A stretch of 64,000 nucleotides of DNA, from positions 586,501 through 650,500 of the forward strand of contig WBZZ01003799.1 in the NCBI GenBank assembly GCA_019918135.1, read 5' to 3'. A program made the translations under genes and the position numbers. Positions 1-16,500 of the stretch are shown here, one piece after another (the first letter of the stretch is position 1; the number at the start of each line of letters is the position of its first letter). The notes below the pieces were generated by a model, which was not told where the DNA came from, searched no databases, and saw only the letters and a list, made by a program, of their open reading frames with translations. This DNA comes from Paulinella micropora. Taxonomy: Eukaryota; Cercozoa; Imbricatea; Euglyphida; Paulinellidae.

Positions 1-115
1 TAATTAACACAACAAAAACATTTTAATGATAAAGAACTTTGAACAAGCAGTAATAATATTTCCTAAATATTATTAGTGTCCCAGTCAGAGAGCTCATAAT
101 CTAAAAGCTAATTGC

Positions 116-470
116 TCAAATCGTCGCGAATCTCGGTATTGGAAAGCAGAGGCGAGCGTGATAGTTCGTCTCTTGCTGCGGGAGTCTACGCGGATGTAGG
201 CAGTTGGGCTTTTTGAGTTGATGCATCCAGTTGATGTAGTTCCAGCGATGGATTGCAAAGTGTAGGATAGCCTTGATCCGTAGAGCGTACGCCTCTGGAG
301 TGTAGATTGATGGCATATGAAATGCCGCTTGCTCGCCGATATTTCTCATGAAGACTTGAGCATGCGTTCCGAAACCACCGAAGCTAGACATGACAAATGG
401 GATGAATTCAGCGCCAGCTTGCTTGCATCCTTCCGCCGTGTTTGTTGATTTTTTTTTCTTCACGCTTCTC
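116..470 (-). pseudogene. LINE reverse-transcriptase ORF, C-terminal remnant
   Basis: On the minus strand the frame reads through a stretch with the pattern AGAEFIPFVMSSFGGFG, followed by a helical tail that ends before position 116. A phrase of the form 'FxPFVxxSFGGxG' is familiar from the region after the reverse transcriptase in many non-LTR elements of algae and oomycetes. Only this tail is present: no YADD box or endonuclease is seen, and the piece is cut off near a T22/G13 tract at about 509-549. No poly(A) tail is visible. It is most likely a truncated, dead copy lying upstream of the host gene. The assignment rests on one motif, so confidence is moderate. Nothing else is seen in positions 1-115. 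Confidence 0.45.
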
Positions 471-508
471 GATGGCAGAGACGCGAATCGTATCTTCGAC
501 ATATGATG

Positions 509-549
509 TTTTTTTTTTTTTTTTTTTTTTCTCCGGGGGGGGGGGGGGT
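509..549. repeat. Homopolymer tracts: T run then G run
   Basis: About 22 T are followed by CTCC and then about 13 G. It lies between the LINE remnant and the first exon of the RMND5-like gene. Run lengths at such places are unreliable in assemblies. Confidence 0.9.
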
Positions 550-639
550 CAGACATTCCATATTTCTTGTTTCTGTTCTGTCTGTGGGATTATAGAGTTG
601 CATGGAAGAAGGGGGACTACATACTACGATCGTGTGAGG

Positions 640-3959
<3,320 letters not shown>

Positions 3960-6900
3960 GTCTCACTTGTCCTGGCTGCGAACATATGGTATATGAACTC
4001 TTTTTTTCATTGTGAATATTATTACTGAAAAAATTTCGATCATTAATATTTTATTCTCACATATTTTAGTAATACGCAAACTCAGAGGAAGAGGAGAGGG
4101 ACGAGAAAGAGGCAAGATGATGAACAAGAAAGAAGAACGAGGCAGAAATATAAAAGAAGGTCAATCTTTCTGTTGCAAGCGGCAAGCAGACTACACACAG
4201 CAGCTAGCAAGAAGCAGAACAGAGGAGGCCGGAGCATGAGACAGGGAAAAGGATGTGAGGGTGAAGAGAAACTTGACTCAGCTACATTTTTTACAGTTAA
4301 AGCCTCTGTAGCTTTGCGATGGCCTCGCCAAGATGGCTACAATTTACCAAGTTTTGGTACACACAAGCATGGGATCATAGCAAGGTTAGAACAGTTGGAG
4401 CTGTCGGAGTGGAGGGGGGGGGGGGGGGAGGCACTCGGCCTGGTCAGCTCGGAGGAGCCACTTCCTGCATCATAACCCCCAGCTTTGTAAGATTGAGCCT
4501 GTCAGTGAGTTTGTTGATTCCATTAATTACCTAAATTATGAGCTTCACTATAATTGACTTAGTAACGGTCCGTCACGGTCACCTGGTCCGGCCCAGGTCC
4601 CACCGTGGAAGGCTAGGATCGTTTTTCAATTTGTAAATTTTTCTGTCGCCGCCAGTCCGGCCACATACTTTTTAGGGAATACTTCTGTCCGGCTTGTCAC
4701 TGAAGTCTCACATTATTTCGCCCCTCCTCCGAAGAGGTGTGGTAGAGTGTGAGAGTGTTCCGGATCTTCAATTTAACTTGAACTATATTCATTATCATCA
4801 TTGACTGTATATACATCTGGAGTCGCTACAGATTGAAGCTGGTTTCTACTACGGGGTGACGAGAAAACAAAATTCAAGTTTCGCTATTTTCAAAAAAATT
4901 TCAAGTTATTTTCTGAGAATCTGACAAGTTGTGGAACGTCCCTGATTGCTGTGGACATGTCTCAAGTGTTTCTGGGAAGGAAACCCTAACTCCGAAACAA
5001 ACAAATGTCCGAAGACTCTTCATATGTTAAAAGAATCTTTGAGCAGTTAATGCTTTGCAGTTTATAGAGGTTAGTGGAGTTCTTGGCAGTGAAGCCAAGG
5101 ACTGTGTCCGGCCACAATATTAATAAAGAGACAAGTCTGAATGCAGAGACAATTTTCAAGTTAATCAGTCATTGCCCTTTGATGAAAGGAAGAAAAAGTG
5201 ACACGTCCGACTCACTACTCAAAACTGGAACCGGCTACAGTATCACTAGATGCTGGTTCAGCCTGACATTCCAGAAAATAAGATGAATTACTTAATAAAG
5301 GTAATAGTATGGAAATACTAAAGTTCAGGACTGAAACTAAGTAATAGTGAAAAAAAGGCAATTGATTGCATCAGTCTAACTTAGGATAAAATTATTAGTA
5401 TTACTACTTGACTAAAACTGAATTAATAATTCTATCAGGGAATAACGCAACCCCTGAAATCTAAATTTGACTCATAACGGCGAAGTTAAGAAAATGGATT
5501 TCCAATATGATAATCTCATTAGAATTATTATTGTTGTCAATGGCTCTAGGACGGCTCATAATTCAGCAATATGTTCAAGTAACACATATCTATAAATATT
5601 ATGTACAAACTATAAATATTATGTACAAAACAACTTGATTTCCAATTTTTCAAGCGCTTCCCGTAGATGGGCATCGTTCGGAAAAAATTTAGAAAGGGGT
5701 AAAGGAATAAAACAACAAAATGATAAGAACAAGAAATACATGGTTAGCATATGAAGCAAAAGCAACAAGCAACACAAAATCAATCATATATCAGACAGTG
5801 TAACAAAACCAAATAATACACAATGTTAGATTACTATGATTGCTAACTTTAAAAAAAAAAATGGTGTGAGGATCAGAAAGGGCAGCCCAAGGGCCGATCA
5901 ACTCCCTCATTCGTCATTTCCTCGTATGTATAGGAAAAGAAAAAGAATGAAACGACACAAAAGGGAAAATGATGACAAAGACACATTAGACGCTCTCCAC
6001 ATTCAGTCACTAGCTCTCACGCTTACTAGACTGCTCACGCTATCACACACCCCCCGAGCTCTATGTCACCAAATGCTATCATAATCATTACATAAGCCGC
6101 TCACAATCATCAATTCTATCTTCATTAGTTCTTCATGCTCTCTAATGACTAGTTATGTTCTAACTATAAACGCAAACTGAAATAGCGCAGGTAGCTAGTC
6201 TGAACTACTCACTCAACGTTAAATCAAAGAATAAGCAAAAGAATAACAACATGCAGATAAAATCATGCAATACAAGCAAGAATGTAAGATAAGTGATAAA
6301 AGGGACATAATGAGTCAACATATAACGCATTGGGGTACTGAGCATAGTAATTAGTGACTGTATGTATAATATCGCCATAAAATAAGCGAAACACGCAACA
6401 CGCATACGACAACATTAACACATCCATCTCAATACGTCTATCCTCTGTCAGTAATATCACCGCCTACGCTCAGCCTACCATCACACTCTAGGCTTTACGG
6501 GCTATCAGCTAATTTGACTTCGCCTGTCAACAGCTAATATCTCTATGACTAACATCATCAGCTATTGCTATATTCGCTGTAGCTATGCACCCCCCCCAGC
6601 TCTGTACACAACTATTATTGCTGGCCAAGTATGTATGAGTTAAACCATCGACAAAGCTATGAGTAAAACGACAACGTCATACAAACAGACATCGATAATG
6701 ATAACACATTGAAAAATATGTTCTGCAGCATATACATAGTGTGATTGAGGGTAAGGTGTATGGTGTAACAAACATACTTCAGAAATGACAAATGTATACC
6801 ATGCACATTAAAACAATTGACTACAAAAAAACAATAGCATACGCTTAAGTCAAAACATAGTAGTACCAACACAAGGAAAAGCAGAAAACGATGCAAAAAT

Positions 6901-8270
6901 GTACAAGGCATTATGACTTGAGAATATAGCATGGTCTCATAAAATGAGTCCTCTATGCTCACTAGCCACTGTGTATCCTGCTCGCTAGTTCTCGCTCCCT
7001 AAAACTCTCTGGCAATACTATTCTCACCTTGTTCATTTACACCATATACACAAATCACTTCAAACACACGGACATGGTATAAATGAACAAGGTCACTGGG
7101 CATGAAAAACTCTCGTGCTTCTCTCTCGCGAACTACTCGTTCTCATTACGCCCTCACCACCACATCACTTGCACTAGCTCTCATCACACGCGATCGCTCA
7201 CCCTCGCTTGCTTCTCACTCGCGCTCTCTCGTCCTCACTTGCCTCGCTCGCTCGCACTTACTTGCTCACCGACGCTCTCGCCTGTCTCACACTAGTAACT
7301 CACCCCCCTTTTTACCTCCTATACTTGCTAAAGGTGGTAAAAATATACATGTGTATGGTCATGAAGCCATTAACATAAACGACAACAACAATCAAGATAT
7401 GACGCAGTTACACAAATACTCCATCAAAACCAAGCATAAGTGTCATATAAAAGGGATAAGAGTAAAGCAAATCATCCACAAGCAGTAAGCTTACACATAA
7501 TACAAAACAAGTGATAGGACAAACAACAAATGGCACTATGGCACAAAACACTGTAGACACTGTCGACTCTCGATGCTACTAGGAACACTCTGTCCTACTG
7601 CCTATACAGATGCTTTTGCAACTCTATGTGCTCAACCCAACAATAAAAATGCAGGAATACTCTCTCCTCTCGGCCGAACTCTCTAATGCAGGCTTCACAC
7701 CCTCAACGAAAAACCTGTGGGGAATATCCTCTCACTTGTCTCTCTGGTGTGGTGCTCTCTGGCGGGTTAACCTAGGACTCACACTATGGAACCCTAGCCC
7801 TTCCCTCTAAGCATACCCTCTCTCTGACTGGTCACTACCTCGTGTCTGCCTATGAAAGAACAGAACATGAGAACACTACGGCCCCCACACGCTCTCACTA
7901 GCTTTACGTAACACGTCAACACAACACAACTGCGAGAATTTCCGGAAGGCGCTGCACATCGCTACGTGAACGCGGTATTTTTCTAAGAATGTACTTCAAA
8001 ATTCAAAAATCACTAGTTTCACGCCTAGCAAACCTATCATTCTACGGTAATCCCTAAAAGAGACTCACATTGTCACAGATGCACAAACTAGTACGACGCT
8101 ATATCCCGAAAAATGCAGTGTTACCGAGAAATATCTCTCGCGCGGAACTGTCATATACTCTACGCAACTCTGTGCGCAACATGACAACGATTACTCTTTC
8201 CGCCACCTTCGTACGGAGAAATCATAACATCGACTCACAAACAAAATGAATGAATAATCACAGAGTTAAA

Positions 8271-8471
8271 TGTCGCTCACGATACACGCACACAGTATAT
8301 ATCGCTTTACCTTCACACATGTTATACGCAAACGTAATACACGTGGAACACAACATTCTCACTCTCTCCGTCGACAACATCACCTCTATGTCGCTCACGA
8401 TACACGCACACAGTATATATCGCTTTACTGTCACACATGTTATACGCAAACGCAACACACGTGTAACACGA
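8271..8471. repeat. Two direct copies of an 83-bp unit
   Basis: 8271-8353 and 8389-8471 are near-identical (TGTCGCTCACGATACACGCA... to ...ACACGTG), with a spacing of 118 bp. They lie in the part of the left giant repeat that has no counterpart in the right copy. Confidence 0.85.
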
Positions 8472-9034
8472 CATAATCACAAATGTGAACACGAATCAAA
8501 CTCATGCAACCCACGCACAACTGATTCAAACATGCACAGCACAACACACAAGCGGAGACCGACATGGGTCATGCATGCCCTTCCTGTCACACGCCCATTA
8601 CCTGTCCCCCACTCAATAAGCAAGCGTGCACACACATGGCACAAACACAATATCAAAGCGGCGCCTCATCATTCTCGCTCATGAGACACTAGTAATCCTT
8701 TCAGCTTAGCTAGCACCTCACACACTCTTAGCCGCATTAATGCCAAAGTCTCTCAAGCACTCTTCTAGCAACTAATCACTCACTCGCTCTGTGCTAACTT
8801 AGCCTACTATCTCTGCACTGTCACTCCTCTACCTCATCTCTGTCCTCACTCTCGCCGCCGCCTTATAGCACATATCACATTACATGTCATGCGTTTGGTC
8901 AACACGTAGTTCAAACTAAGACAAGTCGTACAAGTCATACAGACATACAGGATGAAAAGAGAAAACGAACTCTATCCAAACCCATTCATGCAGTCACACA
9001 CACAATTTACTCGACATCTCGCCAGAACATAGGT

Positions 9035-9092
9035 AAATACAATCGAAAGAAAGTCATAAATGGTCAGAGTTGTCTTTCTTTCGATTGTATTT
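9035..9092. repeat. Perfect 19-bp inverted repeat (hairpin)
   Basis: AAATACAATCGAAAGAAAG at 9035-9053 is followed after a 20-nt loop by its exact reverse complement at 9074-9092. It is near the inner end of the left giant repeat. Its role is unknown; a short foldback element or a structured RNA end are both possible. Confidence 0.85.
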
Positions 9093-9754
9093 CATTTATG
9101 ACCAAACAATCATAACGATGGACGACATGCATGCTTGGCACAGTTATGTAACCATGACACCACACACCATGCATTCGGCGATAAAACAACACAAAACAAA
9201 GACAACATGTAAACACAAAGAAAACAAAAACGCAACGCACGTACAATGTATTCGTATGTGTCATACATGCAACACAATCAAAATGATAGTAGAGACACGG
9301 ATCATACATCGCACACATCCGTACAGCACAAAATCACACAACACTCTAATACAATTCAGCAGCACATAACATGTTTGTAATTACGATAATACAGTTTTTT
9401 GCGTTAGTTGTTATTTAGTGGCACAAGTGGCACCTAACTGTTTACCAATATAACACGTCAGTTACCATTTTAATCAGCACAGATAGATGGTCAGTTAAGA
9501 CGCAGTATAGGTAGAACTAGTTACAGTCATTCACTCCATATTATATTTAGATTAAGTCACAGTCAATAGTTGTGCTTATTACTATAATCATTGTAGTGAC
9601 GTGGCTTATTTCTAGAATAAAACGGAAAGTGATTGTATTCTCAGTAAATTTCAGTTCCAGTACTGAGGAAGTATACGTTCAGTTGCAGTCTTTCACGGTT
9701 ATGCAGCCTTGATTGCTAACGACTTCATGAGCAAAACCCAGACCCCCAAACTAC

Positions 9755-11073
9755 TCAACCTCGGAAGCACCCACGCTTAAACCCAATGAACGACTTTACC
9801 AGGAGTGGAGATTTCAGTTCTAATCCTTTACCTACGGAGATAGCGCAGAGATGGGAGATATGGTAGCCTAGTATTTGAGGAACAGGACAAAGCCGTGACC
9901 AGATTCTCCTACGACCCTGCAGAAACCGTACCGCTGAAGACTGGTCAGAATCCTCAGAGGGCGAGCCGGAATTAGAACCCCAGAGAGAGAGAGAGCAGGA
10001 GAAACCTAAACAGCAAAGCAAGGAAGCTAGCTCACAGAAAGGTAAATCCTTATTATTCTTGACAGCAGAACAACAATTGGAAGAAGAGAGAAAAGCCAGA
10101 AGAGCACAGACAACAAAGAAGAGAGCCCATTCCAGAAAAAAAAGGCAAACAAACAGTACGCACAACGAATGCGCAGTTTGGGACTTTACGTTTCAGTTGC
10201 TTTCAAAGCACCTGTACTAGTGACAATGTGCATGGGAGTAGTGGACAGAAGCCCCATTGGTATGTTAGTCTTAGTGGAAAAAAGGTATGGAGGCAATCAC
10301 TTCTTGATATGATCATAAGATGACAAAAATACATTGTCGCCACCCCCAAGGGAGACATTGCTTATTTGCTAGACGAAAACAGTCTTACGGAACTTCAGAT
10401 ACAGAGAGACTACGGTGGTAAGATCCCTAACGACTTTTTCACCGCACAGCTCTTGTACAAACTCTCTTACCACCCGGCTTTTGGAGGGCTAGATGTTCTA
10501 ATGATCCAGTTTGAGAACAAGGGAATTACTTCACACGCAGCTGTAGAAGATATGCTCAGAAAAATCTGTATTAAGTATAAGCTGAAACAGAAAACTCAGA
10601 GAAAAACCCTTGTAGCAGGCGAAACCCCTGACAGAACTACCGCAGAACGCAAGATCTCAGAAAGATCATTCGTGTCTGAACAGTCAGACGGCGAAGCAAG
10701 ACGTTTTTTTAACTGCAACGGAACAGGCCGCAAACAGAGCTGCACAAAGAATAGTTGCAAGAAAAGCAAGAGCAAACATCCCCGTAAGGATTGCCCTCTT
10801 GATAGAAAACGTAGGCAGACCGGCACAAAACCCTCTAAGAAATCCACCAGATCCACAGTCGCTGTTATAGAGCAGGCCTCAAACGAACAGGACGCAACGG
10901 AAGGAGAAGAAGCTCGTTCAGAACACGAGGAACCGGATGACACGGAACAAGAGGACGATTCCCCCTCTGTGTTCGTGATCATGGGTGGGAGCATAGACCC
11001 TGTAGAGGAAGAAAAGCCTAAAGCTAGACGTCAGGCAGCTAGACAGCGCAGCACTCAGCAGGTCAGCACTTAG
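9755..11073 (+). mobile_element. Retroelement gag-like remnant between the giant repeats
   Basis: The longest open stretch (about 10366-11073) has a globular first part (LTELQIQRDYGGKIPNDFF, then LLYKLSYHP), a Cys/Lys-rich middle (FNCNGTGRKQSCTKN, HPRKDCP) that recalls a degenerate zinc knuckle, and an acidic Ser/Glu-rich tail. Upstream DNA from about 9755 carries further charged, Gln-rich coding-like sequence on the same strand. This composition suits a gag protein of an LTR retroelement, but no family-specific motif decides it. It is broken. Its strand is opposite to the protease remnant at 11212-11676, so the interior has been rearranged. Confidence 0.4.
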
Positions 11074-11089
11074 CAGGTCAGCAATCAGC

Positions 11090-11222
11090 AGATTAGCAGA
11101 CAGCACTGAACAGCAGTCGACCGACTAGCAGCAGCAGTCAACAGACTAGCAGACAGCAAAACAGCAGACAGCAGAACAGTAGTCGACCGACTAGCAGCAG
11201 CAGTAAACAGACTAACAGACAG
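11090..11222. repeat. AGCAGA-type degenerate tandem repeat
   Basis: A run of CAGCAGACAGCA/GTCGACCGACTAGCAG units contains a 60-66 bp higher-order unit seen twice (GTCGACCGACTAGCAGCAGC near 11115 and 11182). It separates the two oppositely oriented retroelement remnants. Confidence 0.75.
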
Positions 11223-11676
11223 CAGAACAGCCCTTCTCTATCTTTCTCTCACCATTTCCAGTCTTGAAGTTCACCTGTTTTACTTTCGTCATGTTTGTCA
11301 TTAAATGAGAATCTCGACAGATGTATTGTGAAGCTCCACTATCCTGGTATGTGTGTGTTGGGTTTGGTGTGTCTCTCGCATTGATCAACACTATCGCTCT
11401 ATCTCTAACTACTGTACTCACGTCTTTCTTCGTCTTGTGAGTCACTGTGGCTGAGTCATCTTCTTTGTCTCTTTCATCTTCGTCTTCGTCTTCGACTTCT
11501 TCTAACTCATCTGGTGGGAAGGCTGCCAGTGCGTCCCTGAGTCTGATTTTGTCTGAGTTCCTCTCGTCGTCGCTATTGAACTCACACATCTCATCATCTT
11601 CTTCTACCTCTGACTGTTCTTCTTCCTTTTCAACCTCTTCTAGCTCTTCTTCCTCTTCGTTGCAGCCAGGTCTCAC
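11212..11676 (-). mobile_element. Copia-like aspartic protease remnant
   Basis: The minus-strand frame has a long Glu/Asp-rich linker and then YQDSGASQYICRDSHLM followed by VNFKTGNGE. DSGAS followed by a short loop and a 'gdG' turn is the active-site pattern of Ty1/copia-type pepsin-like proteases, which mature gag-pol. The remnant ends soon after the protease core, and no integrase or reverse transcriptase follows. It begins within the palindrome at the inner edge of the right giant repeat. It is a fossil and incomplete. Confidence 0.6.
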
Positions 11677-11689
11677 TTGTCCTGGCTGC
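11661..11689. repeat. Palindrome at the inner border of the right giant repeat
   Basis: GCAGCCAGG and CCTGGCTGC are inverted around TCTCACTTGT. The repeat border (TCTCAC at 11671) lies exactly in its loop. At the left copy only the CCTGGCTGC half is present. Confidence 0.7.
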
Positions 11690-14600
11690 GAACATATGGT
11701 ATATGAACTCTTTTTTTCATTGTGAATATTATTACTGAAAAAATTTCGATCATTAATATTTTATTCTCACATATTTTAGTAATACGCAAACTCAGAGGAA
11801 GAGGAGAGGGACGAGAAAGAGGCAAGATGATGACCAAGAAAGAAGAACGAGGCAGAAATATAAAAGAAGGTCAATCTTCTGTTGCAAGCGGCAAGCAGAC
11901 TACACACAGCAGCTAGCAAGAAGCAGAACAGAGGAGGCCGGAGCATGAGACAGGGAAAAGGATGTGAGGGTGAAGAGAAACTTGACTCAGCTACATTTTT
12001 TACAGTTAAAGCCTCTGTAGCTTTGCGATGGCCTCGCCAAGATGGCTACAATTTACCAAGTTTTGGTACACACAAGCATGGGATCATAGCAAGGTTAGAA
12101 CAGTTGGAGCTATCGGAGTGGAGGGGGGGGGGGGGGAGGCACTCGGCCTGGTCAGCTCGGAGGAGCCACTTCCTGCATCATAACCCCCAGCTTTGTAAGA
12201 TTGAGCCTGTCAGTGAGTTTGTTGATTCCATTAATTACCTAAATGATGAGCTTCACCATAATTGACTTAGTAACGGTCCGTCACGGTCACCTGGTCCGGC
12301 CCAGGCCCCACCGTGGAAGGCTAGGATCGCTTTTCAATTTGTAAATTTTTCTGTCGCCGCCAGTCCGGCCACATACTTTTTAGGGAATACTTCTGTCCGG
12401 CTTGTCACTGAAGTCTCACATTATTCCGCCCCTCCTCCGAAGAGGTGTGGTAGAGTGTGAGAGTGTTCCGGATCTTCAATTTAACTTGAACTATATTCAT
12501 TATCATCATTGACTGTATATACATCTGGAGTCGCTACAGATTGAAACTGGTTTCTACTACGGGGTGACGAGAAAACAAAATTCAAGTTTCGCTATTTTCA
12601 AAAAAATTTCAAGTTATTTTCTGAGAATCTGACAAGTTGTGGAACGTCCCTGATTGCTGTGGACATGTCTCAAGTGTTTCTGGGAAGGAAACCCTAACTC
12701 CGAAACAAACAAATGTCCGAAGACTCTTCATATGTTAAAAGAATCTTTGAGCAGTTAATGCTTTGCAGTTTATAGAGGTTAGTGGAGTTCTTGGCAGTGA
12801 AGCCAAGGACTGTGTCCGGCCACAATATTAATAAAGAGACAAGTCTGAATGCAGAGACAATTTTCAAGTTAATCAGTCATTGCCCTTTGATGAAAGGAAG
12901 AAAAAGTGACACGTCCGACTCACTACTCAAAACTGGAACCGGCTACAGTATCACTAGATGCTGGTTCAGCCTGACATTCCAGAAAATAAGATGAATTACT
13001 TAATAAAGGTAATAGTATGGAAATACTAAAGTTCAGGACTAAAACTAAGTAATAGTGAAAAAAAGGCAATTGATTGCATCAGTCTAACTTAGGATAAAAT
13101 TATTAGTATTACTACTTGACTAAAACTGAATTAATAATTCTATCAGGGAATAACGCAACCCCTGAAATCTAAATTTGACTCATAACGGCGAAGTTAAGAA
13201 AATGGATTTCCAATATGATAATCTCATTAGAATTATTATTGTTGTCAATGGCTCTAGGACGGCTCATAATTCAGCAATATGTTCAGTAACACATATCTAT
13301 AAATATTATGTACAAACTATAAATATTATGTACAAAACAACTTGATTTCCAATTTTTCAAGCGCTTCCCGTAGATGGGCATCGTTCGGAAAAAATTTAGA
13401 AAGGGGTAAAGGAATAAAACAACAAAATGATAAGAACAAGAAATACATGGTTAGCATATGAAGCAAAAGCAACAAGCAACACAAAATCAATCATATATCA
13501 GACAGTGTAACAAAACCAAATAATACACAATGTTAGATTACTATGATTGCTAACTTAAAAAAAAAAATTGGTGTGAGGATCAGAAAGGGCAGCCCAAGGG
13601 CCGATCAACTCCCTCATTCGTCATTTCCTCGTATGTATAGGAAAAGAAAAAGAATGAAACGACACAAAAGGGAAAATGATGACAAAGACACATTAGACGC
13701 TCTCCACATTCAGTCACTAGCTCTCACGCTTACTAGACTGCTCACGCTATCACACACCCCCCGAGCTCTATGTCACCAAATGCTATCATAATCATTACAT
13801 AAGCCGCTCACAATCATCAATTCTATCTTCATTAGTTCTTCATGCTCTCTAATGACTAGTTATGTTCTAACTATAAACGCAAACTGAAATAGCGCAGGTA
13901 GCTAGTCTGAACTACTCACTCAACGTTAAATCAAAGAATAAGCAAAAGAATAACAACATGCAGATAAAATCATGCAATACAAGCAAGAATGTAAGATAAG
14001 TGATAAAAGGGACATAATGAGTCAACATATAACGCATTGGGGTACTGAGCATAGTAATTAGTGACTGTATGTATAATATCGCCATAAAATAAGCGAAACA
14101 CGCAACACGCATACGACAACATTAACACATCCATCTCAATACGTCTATCCTCTGTCAGTAATATCACCGCCTACGCTCAGCCTACCATCACACTCTAGGC
14201 TTTACGGGCTATCAGCTAATTTGACTTCGCCTGTCAACAGCTAATATCTCTATGACTAACATCATCAGCTATTGCTATATTCGCTGTAGCTATGCACCCC
14301 CCCCCCAGCTCTGTACACAACTATTATTGCTGGCCAAGTATGTATGAGTTAAACCATCGACAAAGCTATGAGTAAAACGACAACGTCATACAAACAGACA
14401 TCGATAATGATAACACATTGAAAAATATGTTCTGCAGCATATATATAGTGTGATTGAGGGTAAGGTGTATGGTGTAACAAACATACTTCAGAAATGACAA
14501 ATGTATACCATGCACATTAAAACAATTGACTACAAAAAAACAATAGCATACGCTTAAGTCAAAACATAGTAGTACCAACACAAGGAAAAGCAGAAAACGA

Positions 14601-15863
14601 TGCAAAAATGTACAAGGCATTATGACTTGAGAATATAGCATGGTCTCATAAAATGAGTCCTCTATGCTCACTAGCCACTGTGTATCCTGCTCGCTAGTTC
14701 TCGCTCCCTAAAACTCTCTGGCAATACTATTCTCACCTTGTTCATTTACACCATATACACAAATCACTTCAAACACATGGACATGGTATAAATGAACAAG
14801 GTCACTGGGCATGAAAAACTCTCGTGCTTCTCTCTCGCGAACTACTCGTTCTCATTACGCCCTCACCACCACATCACTTGCACTAGCTCTCATCACACGC
14901 GATCGCTCGCCCTCGCTTGCTTCTCACTCGCGCTCTCTCGTCCTCACTTGCCTCGCTCGCTCGCACTTACTTGCTCACCGACGCTCTCGCCTGTCTCACA
15001 CTAGTAACTCACCCCCCTTTTTACCTCCTATACTTGCTAAAGGTGGTAAAAATATACATGTGTATGGTCATGAAGCCATTAACATAAACGACAACAACAA
15101 TCAAGATATGACGCAGTTATCACACAAATACTCCATCAAAACCAAGCATAAGTGTCATATAAAAGGGATAAGAGTAAAGCAAATCATCCACAAGCAGTAA
15201 GCTTACACATAATACAAAACAAGTGATAGGACAAACAACAAATGGCACTATGGCACAAAACACTGTAGACACTGTCGACTCTCGATGCTACTAGGAACAC
15301 TCTGTCCTACTGCCTATACAGATGCTTTTGCAACTCTATGTGCTCAACCCAACAATAAAAATGCAGGAATACTCTCTCCTCTCGGCCGAACTCTCTAATG
15401 CAGGCTTCACACCCTCAACGAAAAACCTGTGGGGAATATCCTCTCACTTGTCTCTCTGGTGTGGTGCTCTCTGGCGGGTTAACCTAGGACTCACACTATG
15501 GAACCCTAGCCCTTCCCTCTAAGCATACCCTCTCTCTGACTGGTCACTACCTCGTGTCTGCCTATGAAAGAACAGAACATGAGAACACTACGGCCCCCAC
15601 ACGCTCTCACTAGCTTTACGTAACACGTCAACACAACACAACTGCGAGAATTTCCGGAAGGCGCTGCACATCGCTACGTGAACGCGGTATTTTTCTAAGA
15701 ATGTACTTCAAAATTCAAAAATCACTAGTTTCACGCCTAGCAAATCTATCATTCTACGGTAATCCCTAAAAGAGACTCACATTGTCACAGATGCACAAAC
15801 TAGTACGACGCTATATCCCGAAAAATGCAGTGTTACCGAGAAATATCTCTCGCGCGGAACTGT
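11671..15863. repeat. Right giant direct repeat, truncated at a PLV junction
   Basis: It is nearly identical to 3961-8151 (offset 7710-7712). Differences seen by eye are about 14 single-base changes plus a few one- to three-base indels, many in homopolymers. The match stops abruptly at 15863, where the sequence switches to the coding sequence of a PLV major capsid protein. The other end of the repeat seems to be the short piece at 23654-23707. Confidence 0.9.
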
Positions 15864-16446
15864 AGAAACTAATCCCGATGTCATTCAATCAATTCAACAA
15901 AAGGTGGCGAGTGCTGAAGGTATGAGTTTTAATATTGATTATCCTTATGTTTATAAAAATTCCATTGCTCAATCCACTACACAAAATATCATTCTCCGCT
16001 TTGATAGGGAGCATGGTAAAATGTTGAAGAAAATTTATCACACACTCTTTAACAACACAGAAAACGAGAATACCGCTTATGATATTGATATCAGAGCAAC
16101 CGCTAAGACTACCAGTTTTCACACCACACTTGACGGGGCACGACTTCAGGAATTTGAAATATTTCCCGCTACCTTCGAAGATTATATGTGCTTGAAACTT
16201 AAACTTGAAGGTTCTGTTTTAATGAATTCAAATGTGTATCAATACAACTGGTTCTGGGTTGATACTTGGGATAATACCCGCCCGCTGTGGAGCAAAGACC
16301 AAAATGAAGTTAGCGGGCTTGACCTTTCCAATGAGAGACGATGGGAGTTCATTAGCACTACACAGAATAATGCTCATCAGCATGTAAGTGTAGCAATCAC
16401 TCAGCGGGAGGTTCAGGTTAAGTCAAATATAATTTCCATTAGTTAA
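15864..16446 (+). mobile_element. PLV 1 major capsid protein, C-terminal part
   Basis: The frame starts in mid-gene at the junction with the giant repeat and corresponds to the last third of the capsid protein at 57366-58955. Shared blocks include SSAEGMSF/ASAEGMSF, NIILRFDR/NIIMRFDR, YQYNWFWVDT, NTRPLWSKDQNE and AITQREVQ. PLV capsid proteins are predicted double jelly-roll hexon proteins that build the icosahedral shell. It is incomplete and therefore a fossil. Confidence 0.75.
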
Positions 16447-16500
16447 GAAGTAATTATTAATTTTGATAGTTAATTTATTTTTTGTTTATATATACGATAT

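Larger units (their letters stand above)
3961..9365. repeat. Left giant direct repeat (3961-8151 shared, probable extent to 9365)
   Basis: Positions 3961-8151 match 11671-15863 almost base for base. The extension to 9365 is inferred from the reappearance of 9312-9365 at 23654-23707; that end falls on ...CAGCAC, so an LTR-like CA end at 9364 is possible. It starts one base after the stop codon of the RMND5-like gene. No convincing protein-coding region was found inside: the open frames are short, low-complexity and not bounded by plausible signals. It contains a 20-bp tandem pair near 5591-5630 (TATAAATATTATGTACAAAC), C-rich pentamers, and the two structures listed separately at 8271-8471 and 9035-9092. 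Confidence 0.7.

Noticed and set aside
4012-7810. Several 60-130 residue frames present in both giant repeats
   Set aside because: They are conserved only because the DNA is a recent duplicate. Composition is non-coding, and small indels between copies do not respect the frame.
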